DNA of 64,000 nucleotides, taken from Pseudomonas sp. CHM02 (lineage in GTDB: Bacteria; Pseudomonadota; Gammaproteobacteria; Pseudomonadales; Pseudomonadaceae). The stretch is taken from assembly GCF_000612585.1 (NCBI RefSeq), contig NZ_JFCA01000006.1:81668-145667 (forward strand), given 5' to 3'. The notes beneath the pieces are model-generated. The model saw nothing but the letters and a program-made list of their open reading frames with translations, searched no databases and had not been told where the DNA came from. The number at the start of each line of letters is the position of its first letter. Position 1 is the stretch's first letter. Shown piece by piece: positions 31,269 to 38,921 of the stretch. The position numbers were made by a program, and so were the translations under genes.

Positions 31269-31307
31269 TCGCCCCCATCAAAGGACGTTGGGTTGGAGTG
31301 GCAAGCG

Positions 31308-32228
31308 ATGGTGTCGGTAAAGGTAATGCTGGAGTACTTTCATCCGTGGCCGAATTCGGCGGGTTTGTACCTGGCACGGGAACGCGGCTGGTATGAGGAA
31401 CTGGGACTGGACGTGGAACTGGTGGTGCACGACCCCTACCGTGGCGACACCTTGCAGCACCTGCTGACCGGCGCCGCGGATTTTGGTGTGTTCCCCAGCA
31501 ACCGCCTGCTGGTGCGACGAGGCCTGGGCCAGGCCTTGCAAGGCATCGCGGCGATCAATCATGCGGGGCTGGAGTCGATCCAGACCCTGACCGACTCCGG
31601 CATCCGCCGCCCTCGCGACCTGGTGGGCAAGCGCCTGGCGCTCAACCCTACGCCACGGGGCCTGGCCATGGTGCGCCACTTGGTGAGCCGCGACGGTGGC
31701 GATCCCGATGGGGTGATCCTGGTGGACAGCGGCGTGCGCGAACTGCGCCCCGAGCAGTTGGCCGAAGGCGTGGCCGACGCGAGTTTCGGGGGCTACTGGG
31801 CCTGGGAGGCGTTGATGCACAGCCCCATCGAGGCGGCGCGCCGCGTGGTGTTGCCGGTGGACGACATTGGCGCGCCGGCCTATCACAGCTACCTGCTCGG
31901 CGCCCATGAGCGCACCCTGGCGGGCAAGCCCGAGGTGGTACGCGATTTCCTCGCCGCCACCGCCCGCGGTTACCTGGCCGTGGCGCAGGAACCGTCGATT
32001 GCACTCGCGGCCTACGAACACACCACCCCGTATTTCCCGGCAGAACTGCTGAGCGCCTCGCTGCATAAAATCGCCCCGACCTGGCTGCACGACGGCCGCT
32101 GGGGCGAGCAGCGCCAGGCACTGTTGGCGCCGTATGCCGAGTGGCTGCATGCGCACGCAGTGCTCGACAACCCGCAGGTGTGGCAAGGCGCAACCACCAA
32201 CGCCTACCTGCCAGAGGTACAGGCATGA
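31308..32228 (+). CDS. NMT1/ThiY-like substrate-binding-fold protein without signal peptide
   Basis: 306 aa with the fold of NMT1/THI5/ThiY and SsuA-type binding proteins ('NSAGLYLARERGWYEELGLDVELV', 'GAADFGVFPSNRLL', 'LVGKRLALNPTPRGLAMV', 'GGYWAWEAL'). The N-terminus MVSVKVMLEYFHPW has no signal peptide, and no ABC permease or ATPase is nearby, so a cytosolic enzyme or sensor role is possible. It has no cysteine, so it lacks the Cys-rich site of yeast Thi5. ATG at 31308 has GGAG upstream; an earlier in-frame GTG/ATG region overlaps the promoter. The stop overlaps the kinase start by ATGA. Confidence 0.82.
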   Translation: MVSVKVMLEYFHPWPNSAGLYLARERGWYEELGLDVELVVHDPYRGDTLQHLLTGAADFGVFPSNRLLVRRGLGQALQGIAAINHAGLESIQTLTDSGIRRPRDLVGKRLALNPTPRGLAMVRHLVSRDGGDPDGVILVDSGVRELRPEQLAEGVADASFGGYWAWEALMHSPIEAARRVVLPVDDIGAPAYHSYLLGAHERTLAGKPEVVRDFLAATARGYLAVAQEPSIALAAYEHTTPYFPAELLSASLHKIAPTWLHDGRWGEQRQALLAPYAEWLHAHAVLDNPQVWQGATTNAYLPEVQA

Positions 32229-33337
32229 ACCCACAACGCACCGCCCATGGCTTGGGGCTGGACCCGGTCGCCGCCGACTGGCCGGCCCTGCACGAGAACG
32301 ATATCGAACAGCTGCTGCGTGACTACCCACAACTGGGCCCACTGCACAGCCTGCACTGGCACAGCCCACGGCCGTTCTCCGCTGCCGGCTTGATCACGAC
32401 TCGCGACGCGACGCTGTTCGTCAAACGTCATCACCAGCACGTGCGGCAAGCGGCGTGGCTGGAGGAGGAACACCGCCTGATCGCCCACCTGCATCAGCAG
32501 GGCGCGCCCGTGGCAGCGGTGGTCCCGAACCGCCAGGGGGCGACGGCCACGCTGCACGGCGAGTGGACCTATGAAGTGCACCACCTCGCCGAGGGCCTCG
32601 ACCTGTACCGCGACGCGCTGTCGTGGTCGCCGTTTCAAAATAACCAGCACGCCCTCGCCGCCGGCCAGGCCTTGGCCCGCCTGCATCAGAGCGCCGAACA
32701 CTACGACGCGCCGCAACGCCATACCCCTGTGCTGCTGGCCAATGCGCGACTGATCGAACAGTCGGCGCCCCTGGACGCCATCGGTAATCTTCACAGCCCT
32801 TATCTCGCCGACAAGGACTGGCACGCCCAACTCAGCGAGCTGCTGTTGCCGTGGCACCAGGCGCTGCATCCTCTGCTGCGTGAACAACCAGCGCTGTGGA
32901 CCCACAACGACTGGCACGCCTCCAACCTTTTGTGGACGGCAGACGGCAGCGTCTCCAGTGTGCTGGACTTCGGCCTGGCCGACCGTACCTTCGCCCTCTT
33001 CGACCTGGCCACCGCGATCGAACGCAACGCCGTGCCCTGGCTCGAACTGGACAATGGCGGCACCGCCCGCGCCGACCTCGACAGCGTTGATGCCCTGCTA
33101 GCCGGCTATCACCAGGTGCGTGCGCTGAGCACAAAAGACCTGCACACCCTCGCCGCCTTGCTGCCGCTGGTGCATGTGGACTTCGCGCTGTCCGAGGTCG
33201 CGTATTTCCAGGACATAGTCGGCTCCACCGCCAGCGCCGATGTGGCGTACTACGCGTACCTGCTCGGCCATCTGCGCTGGTTCGCCGGTACCGAAGGGCA
33301 ACGTTTGCTCGGCCATATCCGGCGTAAACACGTATGA
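32225..33337 (+). CDS. APH-fold small-molecule phosphotransferase
   Basis: 370-aa kinase of the aminoglycoside phosphotransferase/choline kinase superfamily. The catalytic loop is 'WTHNDWHASNLLWT' (His-x-Asp...Asn) and the Mg-binding DFG-like motif is 'VLDFGLADRTFALFDLA'; an N-lobe Lys occurs in 'LFVKRHHQH'. The superfamily includes thiamine kinase ThiK and homoserine kinase II, so a vitamin kinase role fits the operon (inference). ATGA overlaps at both ends couple it to its neighbours. Confidence 0.86.
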   Translation: MNPQRTAHGLGLDPVAADWPALHENDIEQLLRDYPQLGPLHSLHWHSPRPFSAAGLITTRDATLFVKRHHQHVRQAAWLEEEHRLIAHLHQQGAPVAAVVPNRQGATATLHGEWTYEVHHLAEGLDLYRDALSWSPFQNNQHALAAGQALARLHQSAEHYDAPQRHTPVLLANARLIEQSAPLDAIGNLHSPYLADKDWHAQLSELLLPWHQALHPLLREQPALWTHNDWHASNLLWTADGSVSSVLDFGLADRTFALFDLATAIERNAVPWLELDNGGTARADLDSVDALLAGYHQVRALSTKDLHTLAALLPLVHVDFALSEVAYFQDIVGSTASADVAYYAYLLGHLRWFAGTEGQRLLGHIRRKHV

Positions 33338-34203
33338 GCCTCCTGGTTGATGTTCACTGGCTACAGGCACACCTGGGCGATCCCACGCTGGTGGTGCTGG
33401 ATGCCACGGTGCGGCTGCCGTCACCGGCATTCGATGGTGACTATCGCGTTGCCAGCGGTTACGACGGCTGGTTGCAGGCGCATATTCCTGGCTCGCAACA
33501 TGCGGACCTGGTGACCGAACTGGCGGACACACAGGCCAGTTTCAGCTTCGCCATGCCCGCGTCCGATGCGCTGGTGCACGCCTTGGCGAACCTCGGCGCG
33601 GGTGTGGGCAAACATCTGGTGATCTACGACCGTGCCGATGGTTTCTGGGCGGCGCGCCTGTGGTGGATGCTGCGCAGTCTGGGCATCGATGCGGCGGTAC
33701 TCGATGGCGGGTTCAACGCCTGGCATGACGCGGGCCTGCCGCAGCAAAGCGGCCCGGCCACGCCGATAAAAGCACACCCCTGGCCGATCGACCCGCATCC
33801 CGCGTCGTGGATCGACCGCAATGGCGTGGAAGCCATCGTCGCCGGGCGAGCGCCAGGGCTGTTGGTCTGCGCCTTGGGCACGGCCCTGTTCGACGGCACC
33901 GCCCCGACCCGCTACGCCCGACGCGGGCATATCCCCGGCAGCCATAACCTGCCGGCCCGCCACCTGTTCGACAGCCACGGCCGCTACCTGCCCAAGGATG
34001 CCCTGGCCCTGGCGATCGGCCCCACGCTGCTGCACAGCGAAGGCCCACTGGTTCTGTACTGCGGCGGCGGCATCTCGGCCGCCGCCAACGCCCTGGCCCT
34101 GACCGTGCTCGGTCGCCAGGACATCAGCCTCTACGACGGCTCCCTGCAGGAATGGGCCGCCGACGCACGTTTACCAATGACTACCGGAGCAGCTCCGGCC
34201 TGA
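33334..34203 (+). CDS. Two-domain rhodanese (thiosulfate/mercaptopyruvate sulfurtransferase)
   Basis: 289 aa with two rhodanese domains. The first begins LLVDVHWLQAHLGDPTLVVLDA and contains 'HIPGSQHADL' and 'VIYDRADGFWAARLWWML'. The second carries the active-site Cys loop YCGGGISAAANALAL near residue 245 and 'LYDGSLQEWA'. The loop CGGGIS resembles the CG(S/G)GV(T/S) of mercaptopyruvate sulfurtransferases. It transfers sulfane sulfur to a thiol or cyanide; within this operon it could supply sulfur to, or detoxify a product of, a salvaged molecule (inference). Confidence 0.88.
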   Translation: MSLLVDVHWLQAHLGDPTLVVLDATVRLPSPAFDGDYRVASGYDGWLQAHIPGSQHADLVTELADTQASFSFAMPASDALVHALANLGAGVGKHLVIYDRADGFWAARLWWMLRSLGIDAAVLDGGFNAWHDAGLPQQSGPATPIKAHPWPIDPHPASWIDRNGVEAIVAGRAPGLLVCALGTALFDGTAPTRYARRGHIPGSHNLPARHLFDSHGRYLPKDALALAIGPTLLHSEGPLVLYCGGGISAAANALALTVLGRQDISLYDGSLQEWAADARLPMTTGAAPA

Positions 34204-34329
34204 CGCCACTGTTGGCGAACTCGGCTTTTTCATCACGAACTGGCAACCCGTCCGTTGCGCAGCGCTGGGCCCTTTGCGCCCGATAAAAGCGTACGGCGAC
34301 GGCGGGCAAGCCCTTGGAGCGCTCTTTAC

Positions 34330-36477
34330 ATGACCACACCTTATCGCCACACCCTGCTCGCCTTGAGCATCACTTTTGCCGCTGCGACAGCTCACGCCCA
34401 GGATGCGACCCTGGATACCGTCACCGTGCTCGGCCAGGAGACCACGGACTACCAGGCCAAAAAAGCCGCCGTGGCCGGCTTCGATAATGCGCCGTTGCTG
34501 GACACCCCGGCATCCGTCTCGGTGATCACCGAAGGCCGCCTGAAAGACCAGCAGGCACGCCTGCTCAGCGAGGTGTTGAAGAACGACGCCTCGGTCGGCG
34601 ACAGCTATGCCCCGGTCGGTTATTACGAGAATTTCGTGGTACGCGGCTTTGCGCTCAACCCGGCCAGCAGCTACAAGATCAACGGTCGCACCATCACCGG
34701 CGAGCAGAACGTGGCGCTGGAAAACAAGCAGCAGGTGGAAGTGCTCAAGGGCCTGGCCGGCTTGCAGAGCGGCGTGTCCGAGCCCGGCGGGCTGGTCAAC
34801 TACGTGAGCAAGCGCCCGGAAAATGTGCGTTCGGTGACGGTCTCCACCAATGAACAGGGCGAACGCTACCTGGCCACCGATATCGGCGGCTGGCTCGGCG
34901 CCGAACAGCAGGTGGGTGTGCGTATCAACCTGGCCCACGAAGATATCCGCTCCTACGTCGACCATGCCGACGGCAAGCGCGACTTCGCCTCCCTGGCCCT
35001 GGACTGGAACATCAGCCCCAATGCGCTGCTGCAACTCAACGCCGAATACCAGGACCGCGAGCAGCGCTCGGTGCCGGGCTATCAACTGCTCGGCGGCAGC
35101 GAAGTGCCGCATCACGTTTCGCCAAAGGACCTGCTGGCCTACCAGAGCTGGTCGAACCCGGTGGGCATCCGCTCGTTGAACCTCGACGGGCTGTTCGAAT
35201 ACCGCTTCAACGAGGCCTGGAAAGCCAGTTTCAGTGCGTCCCGCAGCCGCGTGGTGATCGACGACTACAGCACCTTCGCCTGGGGCTGCTACGGCGCCGC
35301 CAGTTGCGCCAGCACTGCCGTGCCCAACCACTTCAGTGCCGAAGGCGACTATGACATCTCCGACTATCGCAGCCCCGACGACACCCGCAGCAACGAAGAA
35401 GCCCAGGCCGCGATCAATGGCCAGTTCGACACCGGCTTCCTCAAGCACGACCTGACGTTCGGCACCACCGCGTTCCGGCGCCTGGTCGACCGGCGCGAGT
35501 CGGTCAACGAGTACATCGGCGAGGGCAATATCTACCAGCCGTCACCGGTGCTGGATCCCTACAACGGGCCGCTGGGCCACACCTACCGCCGTCTCGACAG
35601 CCGCCAGTACGGCCTGTTCGCCAGCGACCGCATCAGTTTCAACGAGCAATGGCAAACCCTCCTCGGCGGGCGCCAGGTACGCCTCGACGAGGAGACTTAC
35701 AACCAGGCCGGCGACACCACGCGTCACACCCAGCGCAGCGTGTTCCTGCCCCAAGTGGCGTTGATCTACAAGCCGCGTCCGGACACGTCGTTGTATGCCA
35801 GTTACAGCAAGGGTTTGTCCCTGGGCGGTGAAGCGGCGTGGTTCAGCAGCAACGCCGACGAGGTATTGCCGCCCACCACCTCGCGCCAGTTGGAAGTGGG
35901 GATCAAGCGTGACTTCCAGCGCCTGAGCCTGACCGCCGCGCTGTTCCAGATCACCCAGGACCTGCAGTACAACCGCCCGAATGAGGACGGCAGCATCACC
36001 TTCGTACAGCAAGGCAAGCAGAAGAACGTGGGGATCGAACTGTCCGCCAACGGCCGCGTGACCTCCGACCTGCAAGTCTCGGCCAGCGTCGCGGCGATCC
36101 GTGCGCGGGTCAGCGACAGCGGCACCGACGACTACGACGGCCACCAGGCGATCAACGTGCCCAAGCTGCGCGCCAGCCTGCACGGTGACTACAGCATTCC
36201 CGGCCTACCAGGCTTGGCGTTGCTCGGCGGGGTGCAATACAGCGCCAGCAAATACGCCAACCGCGAAGCCACGGTCAAGGTGGATGACTACGCGGTATTC
36301 GATGTGGGCGGCCGCTACACCACCAAGGTCGGCGATTACGCTACTGTGCTGCGCCTGACCGTCGACAACCTGTTCGACAAACGCTACTGGCGCGATGTGG
36401 GTGAATCCGCAGGCGACGGCTACCTGTTCCTGGGTGCGCCGCGCACTGCGCGATTGTCCGCCACCGTCAATTTCTGA
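34330..36477 (+). CDS. TonB-dependent receptor, siderophore-receptor type
   Basis: 715 aa. Signal peptide ends at AHA-QDATLD, followed by a TonB box-like DTVTVLG. The plug has 'LLDTPASVSVITEGRLKDQQA' and 'NFVVRGFALNPASSYKINGRTI', and the barrel ends ARLSATVNF. It is of the FhuA/FpvA-like shape but lies inside a kinase/phosphatase/PnuC-like operon, so the ligand may be a vitamin or nucleotide rather than a siderophore. ATG at 34330 is chosen from the signal peptide; 126 bp separate it from the rhodanese gene. Confidence 0.9.
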   Translation: MTTPYRHTLLALSITFAAATAHAQDATLDTVTVLGQETTDYQAKKAAVAGFDNAPLLDTPASVSVITEGRLKDQQARLLSEVLKNDASVGDSYAPVGYYENFVVRGFALNPASSYKINGRTITGEQNVALENKQQVEVLKGLAGLQSGVSEPGGLVNYVSKRPENVRSVTVSTNEQGERYLATDIGGWLGAEQQVGVRINLAHEDIRSYVDHADGKRDFASLALDWNISPNALLQLNAEYQDREQRSVPGYQLLGGSEVPHHVSPKDLLAYQSWSNPVGIRSLNLDGLFEYRFNEAWKASFSASRSRVVIDDYSTFAWGCYGAASCASTAVPNHFSAEGDYDISDYRSPDDTRSNEEAQAAINGQFDTGFLKHDLTFGTTAFRRLVDRRESVNEYIGEGNIYQPSPVLDPYNGPLGHTYRRLDSRQYGLFASDRISFNEQWQTLLGGRQVRLDEETYNQAGDTTRHTQRSVFLPQVALIYKPRPDTSLYASYSKGLSLGGEAAWFSSNADEVLPPTTSRQLEVGIKRDFQRLSLTAALFQITQDLQYNRPNEDGSITFVQQGKQKNVGIELSANGRVTSDLQVSASVAAIRARVSDSGTDDYDGHQAINVPKLRASLHGDYSIPGLPGLALLGGVQYSASKYANREATVKVDDYAVFDVGGRYTTKVGDYATVLRLTVDNLFDKRYWRDVGESAGDGYLFLGAPRTARLSATVNF

Positions 36478-36489
36478 GGCTGAGTGTTT

Positions 36490-37332
36490 ATGCGTAATCT
36501 GATGTTTGCCAGTGTGTGCCTGCTCTCCACCGCCCTGGTGGGCTGCCAGCAGCGACCGCCCGCCAATGACCAACTGGACGCGGTGCTGTGGACCCAGACC
36601 TCCATCGAGCACGAGCTGATTTACCGCCAGGTGTTCGCCAGCGCCACGCGCCAACTGGATGCTGCCCTGGCCGACCCGACCTGGGACGCCTTGCCCTTGC
36701 CTGCGCGCAACCTCACCGGCCTGCCGCCGGCGGTGGTGGTGGATATCGACGAAACCGTGCTGGACAACATCCCGCTCAACGCCCGGGACATCCTCGACAA
36801 TCAGGTCTACTCCTATGACCGCTGGAACACCTGGGTCGACCAGGCCAAGGCCCAGTCGCTCCCCGGCGCCGTGGAGTTCCTGCAGGCGGCGGATAAAAAG
36901 GGCATCACCGTCTACTACATCACCAACCGCGAACACAGCCAGGTCCAGGCGACGGTCAACAACCTGCGCCTGCGCGGCTTCCCGGTAGAGCGCAACGAAC
37001 AGGTGCTGGCCGCCAGCACCCCGACCGGTCACTGCGAACAGGCCGGCTACGGCAAGAACTGCCGTCGCCAATGGGTGGCCAGCCACGCCCGTGTGCTGAT
37101 GCTGGCGGGTGACTCTTTTGGCGACTTCGTGCAAGCCGATCACAACACCCTGGCCGACCAACGCAAGGCCGCCGCCCCGTACCTGGCGTGGCTGGGCCAA
37201 CGCTGGTTCCTGCTGCCCAACCCAACCTACGGCAACTGGTACAGCGCCCCGTATGGCGACCAGGAAAAACTGCCCTTTGAACGCAAGCGCCAGCTCAAGC
37301 AACAGGCGCTGCATCTAGAAAATGAGTCGTGA
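36490..37332 (+). CDS. e(P4)-family lipoprotein acid phosphatase (5'-nucleotidase)
   Basis: 280-aa HAD class C phosphatase with a lipoprotein signal (MRNLMFASVCLLSTALVGC). Catalytic motif VVVDIDETVLDN (DxDxT) near residue 80, then 'YSYDRWNTWV', 'VYYITNREHSQ' and 'LMLAGDSFGDF' as in Haemophilus e(P4). e(P4) releases nucleosides such as nicotinamide riboside from NMN in the periplasm before uptake by PnuC. Here a PnuC-like gene follows after 9 bp, and the pairing supports that function. A GTG six bases earlier is a weaker start. Confidence 0.9.
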   Translation: MRNLMFASVCLLSTALVGCQQRPPANDQLDAVLWTQTSIEHELIYRQVFASATRQLDAALADPTWDALPLPARNLTGLPPAVVVDIDETVLDNIPLNARDILDNQVYSYDRWNTWVDQAKAQSLPGAVEFLQAADKKGITVYYITNREHSQVQATVNNLRLRGFPVERNEQVLAASTPTGHCEQAGYGKNCRRQWVASHARVLMLAGDSFGDFVQADHNTLADQRKAAAPYLAWLGQRWFLLPNPTYGNWYSAPYGDQEKLPFERKRQLKQQALHLENES

Positions 37333-37341
37333 GAGAGCCCT

Positions 37342-37908
37342 ATGTCGCCACTGGAAATCATCGCCGTGTTCTTCAACATCGCCGGGGTCTGGCTCACCGC
37401 ACAGCGGGTGCGCTGGTGCTGGCCGGTCAGTGTGGTCGCGGTGTTGCTGTATGCCTGGATCTTCTTCGACGTGAAGCTGTATTCGGACATGCTGCTGCAA
37501 CTGGTCTTTGCTGTGCTGCAAGGGTATGGCTGGTGGCGCTGGAGCACCGGGCGCATTGAGGCGGGCAAGGTGCGCGTGGAGCGCCTGCCGCCCCAGGAGG
37601 CCTGGCGGCACCTGCTGGCCGGGCTGATCGGCGCCGTGGCGCTGGGCGCGCTGATGCACCATTTCACCGACGCCGCCCTGCCCTGGCTGGACTCACTGCT
37701 CACCGCCTTCAGCCTGGTGGCCAGCCTGTGGGCGGCGCGCAAATACGTGGTCAGCTGGTGGCTGTGGATCGTGCTGGACGCGGCGTATGTCGGCCTGTTC
37801 CTCTTCAAGGACCTGCACCTGACTGCCGCGTTGTATGCCGGTTTTGTGGTATTGGCGGCCTATGGTTTGCGTGCGTGGCAGCGTGACCTGCACCAGCAGG
37901 AAGGGTAG
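37342..37908 (+). CDS. PnuC-family nucleoside/vitamin permease
   Basis: 188-aa polytopic inner-membrane protein (about seven segments) of the PnuC family. Visible features include 'NIAGVWLTAQRVRWCWPVSVVAVLLYAWIFFDVKLYSDMLLQ', and the last helices 'SWWLWIVLDAAYVGLFLFKDLHLTAALYAGFVVLAAYGLRAW', which is the typical PnuC ending. Family members move nicotinamide riboside (PnuC), thiamine (PnuT) or riboflavin (PnuX) by facilitated diffusion trapped by phosphorylation. The kinase at 32225 could provide the trap. Confidence 0.88.
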   Translation: MSPLEIIAVFFNIAGVWLTAQRVRWCWPVSVVAVLLYAWIFFDVKLYSDMLLQLVFAVLQGYGWWRWSTGRIEAGKVRVERLPPQEAWRHLLAGLIGAVALGALMHHFTDAALPWLDSLLTAFSLVASLWAARKYVVSWWLWIVLDAAYVGLFLFKDLHLTAALYAGFVVLAAYGLRAWQRDLHQQEG

Positions 37909-37946
37909 AGTCTGCCCCACGTCATGCCTGCACACGGAACCCCAGG

Positions 37947-38681
37947 ATGCCTTTCGACCCCATCTCCCCGCACTACCAGCGCATCCGCGAACAGATCGCC
38001 AACGACATCGCTGCCGGTAGCCCCCAGGCCGACGAGAAATTCCCGTCCGAACGGGACATGATCGAACGCTTCGGCTGTACCCGCGTGACCCTGCGCCAGG
38101 CCTTGCAGCAACTGGAAGCCGAGGGCCTGGTGTACCGCGAAAACCGCCGCGGCTGGTTCGTCAGCCCGCAGCGCATTCGCTACGACCCAACGCGCATCAG
38201 CGGCTTCATGGATTACGTCAGCGCCCAGGGCCGCACACCCCGCACCGAATGCCTGCACGCCGAACTGCGTCCGGCCGGGTCCTGGCTGGCCAAGCGCATG
38301 GGCCTGGTCTCGGCGGACGAACCGGTGTTTTTCCTGCAACGCCGCCGCTGGATCGACCGCCGCCCGGTGCTGCTGGAATTCAACGCGCTGCTCGCCAGCT
38401 GGTGCCCGGATCTGCTGGAAGCCGATCTGAATACCTCATTGACCCAACTGCTGCGCGAACGGTTTGGACGGGTGCAATCGCGCTGTGAACTGGAAATGCA
38501 CATCGGCACCGTGAATGAAGAACAGGCGGAATTGCTGCAACTGTCGCCGGGCTCCACCAGTGTGTACCTGGAGCGCCTGAACTTCGGCGAAGACAACCAG
38601 GCGGTGGAGTTCGACCAGGAATTCTGGCGCCCGGATGCGCTGTCGATCGTGATGGAGACACGGTATCCGGGTACGCGCTGA
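37947..38681 (+). CDS. GntR/HutC-family regulator with UTRA domain
   Basis: 244 aa. An N-terminal winged HTH (residues 5-75: PISPHYQRIREQIANDIAAGS...KFPSERDMIERFGCTRVTLRQALQQLEAEGLVYRENRRGWFVS) and a C-terminal UTRA ligand-binding domain starting near residue 95. It is the last gene of the salvage operon, 38 bp after the permease gene, and is the likely regulator binding the palindrome at 31240-31251. The UTRA ligand would be the imported compound or a phosphorylated form. Confidence 0.92.
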   Translation: MPFDPISPHYQRIREQIANDIAAGSPQADEKFPSERDMIERFGCTRVTLRQALQQLEAEGLVYRENRRGWFVSPQRIRYDPTRISGFMDYVSAQGRTPRTECLHAELRPAGSWLAKRMGLVSADEPVFFLQRRRWIDRRPVLLEFNALLASWCPDLLEADLNTSLTQLLRERFGRVQSRCELEMHIGTVNEEQAELLQLSPGSTSVYLERLNFGEDNQAVEFDQEFWRPDALSIVMETRYPGTR

Positions 38682-38921
38682 TCCTGCGCAAACGCCTGTT
38701 GATTCTGAAACATCCTGCCCCTCGGGCTGTTGCTTATTCAACGGCCCTCTCTCACCCGCCCAAAAACCTGAATAAATTCATCAACTTAATTATGACAAAA
38801 TGATGGCATATAGCTTGCTATCGATGTCAGCAGCTTACTCTTCAAAGAGCGGCCCCTGCGCGATGGGACGGCATTCCGCCTGCCCCGCGCCCAAGAATGG
38901 AATTTCTTCAGGGACCTTGCC

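Noticed and set aside
30971..31307. Possible TPP riboswitch upstream of the vitamin-like operon
   Set aside because: A short CAACCTGAT is present near 31060, but the CTGAGA and GGATAATGC-type elements of the thi box are missing. The gap is better explained by a repeat and a HutC-type operator.
38682..38921. Pho box upstream of the TonB receptor/phoD pair
   Set aside because: No pair of CTGTCAT-like direct repeats with the right spacing could be found. The only symmetric feature is the short ATAGCTTGCTAT.
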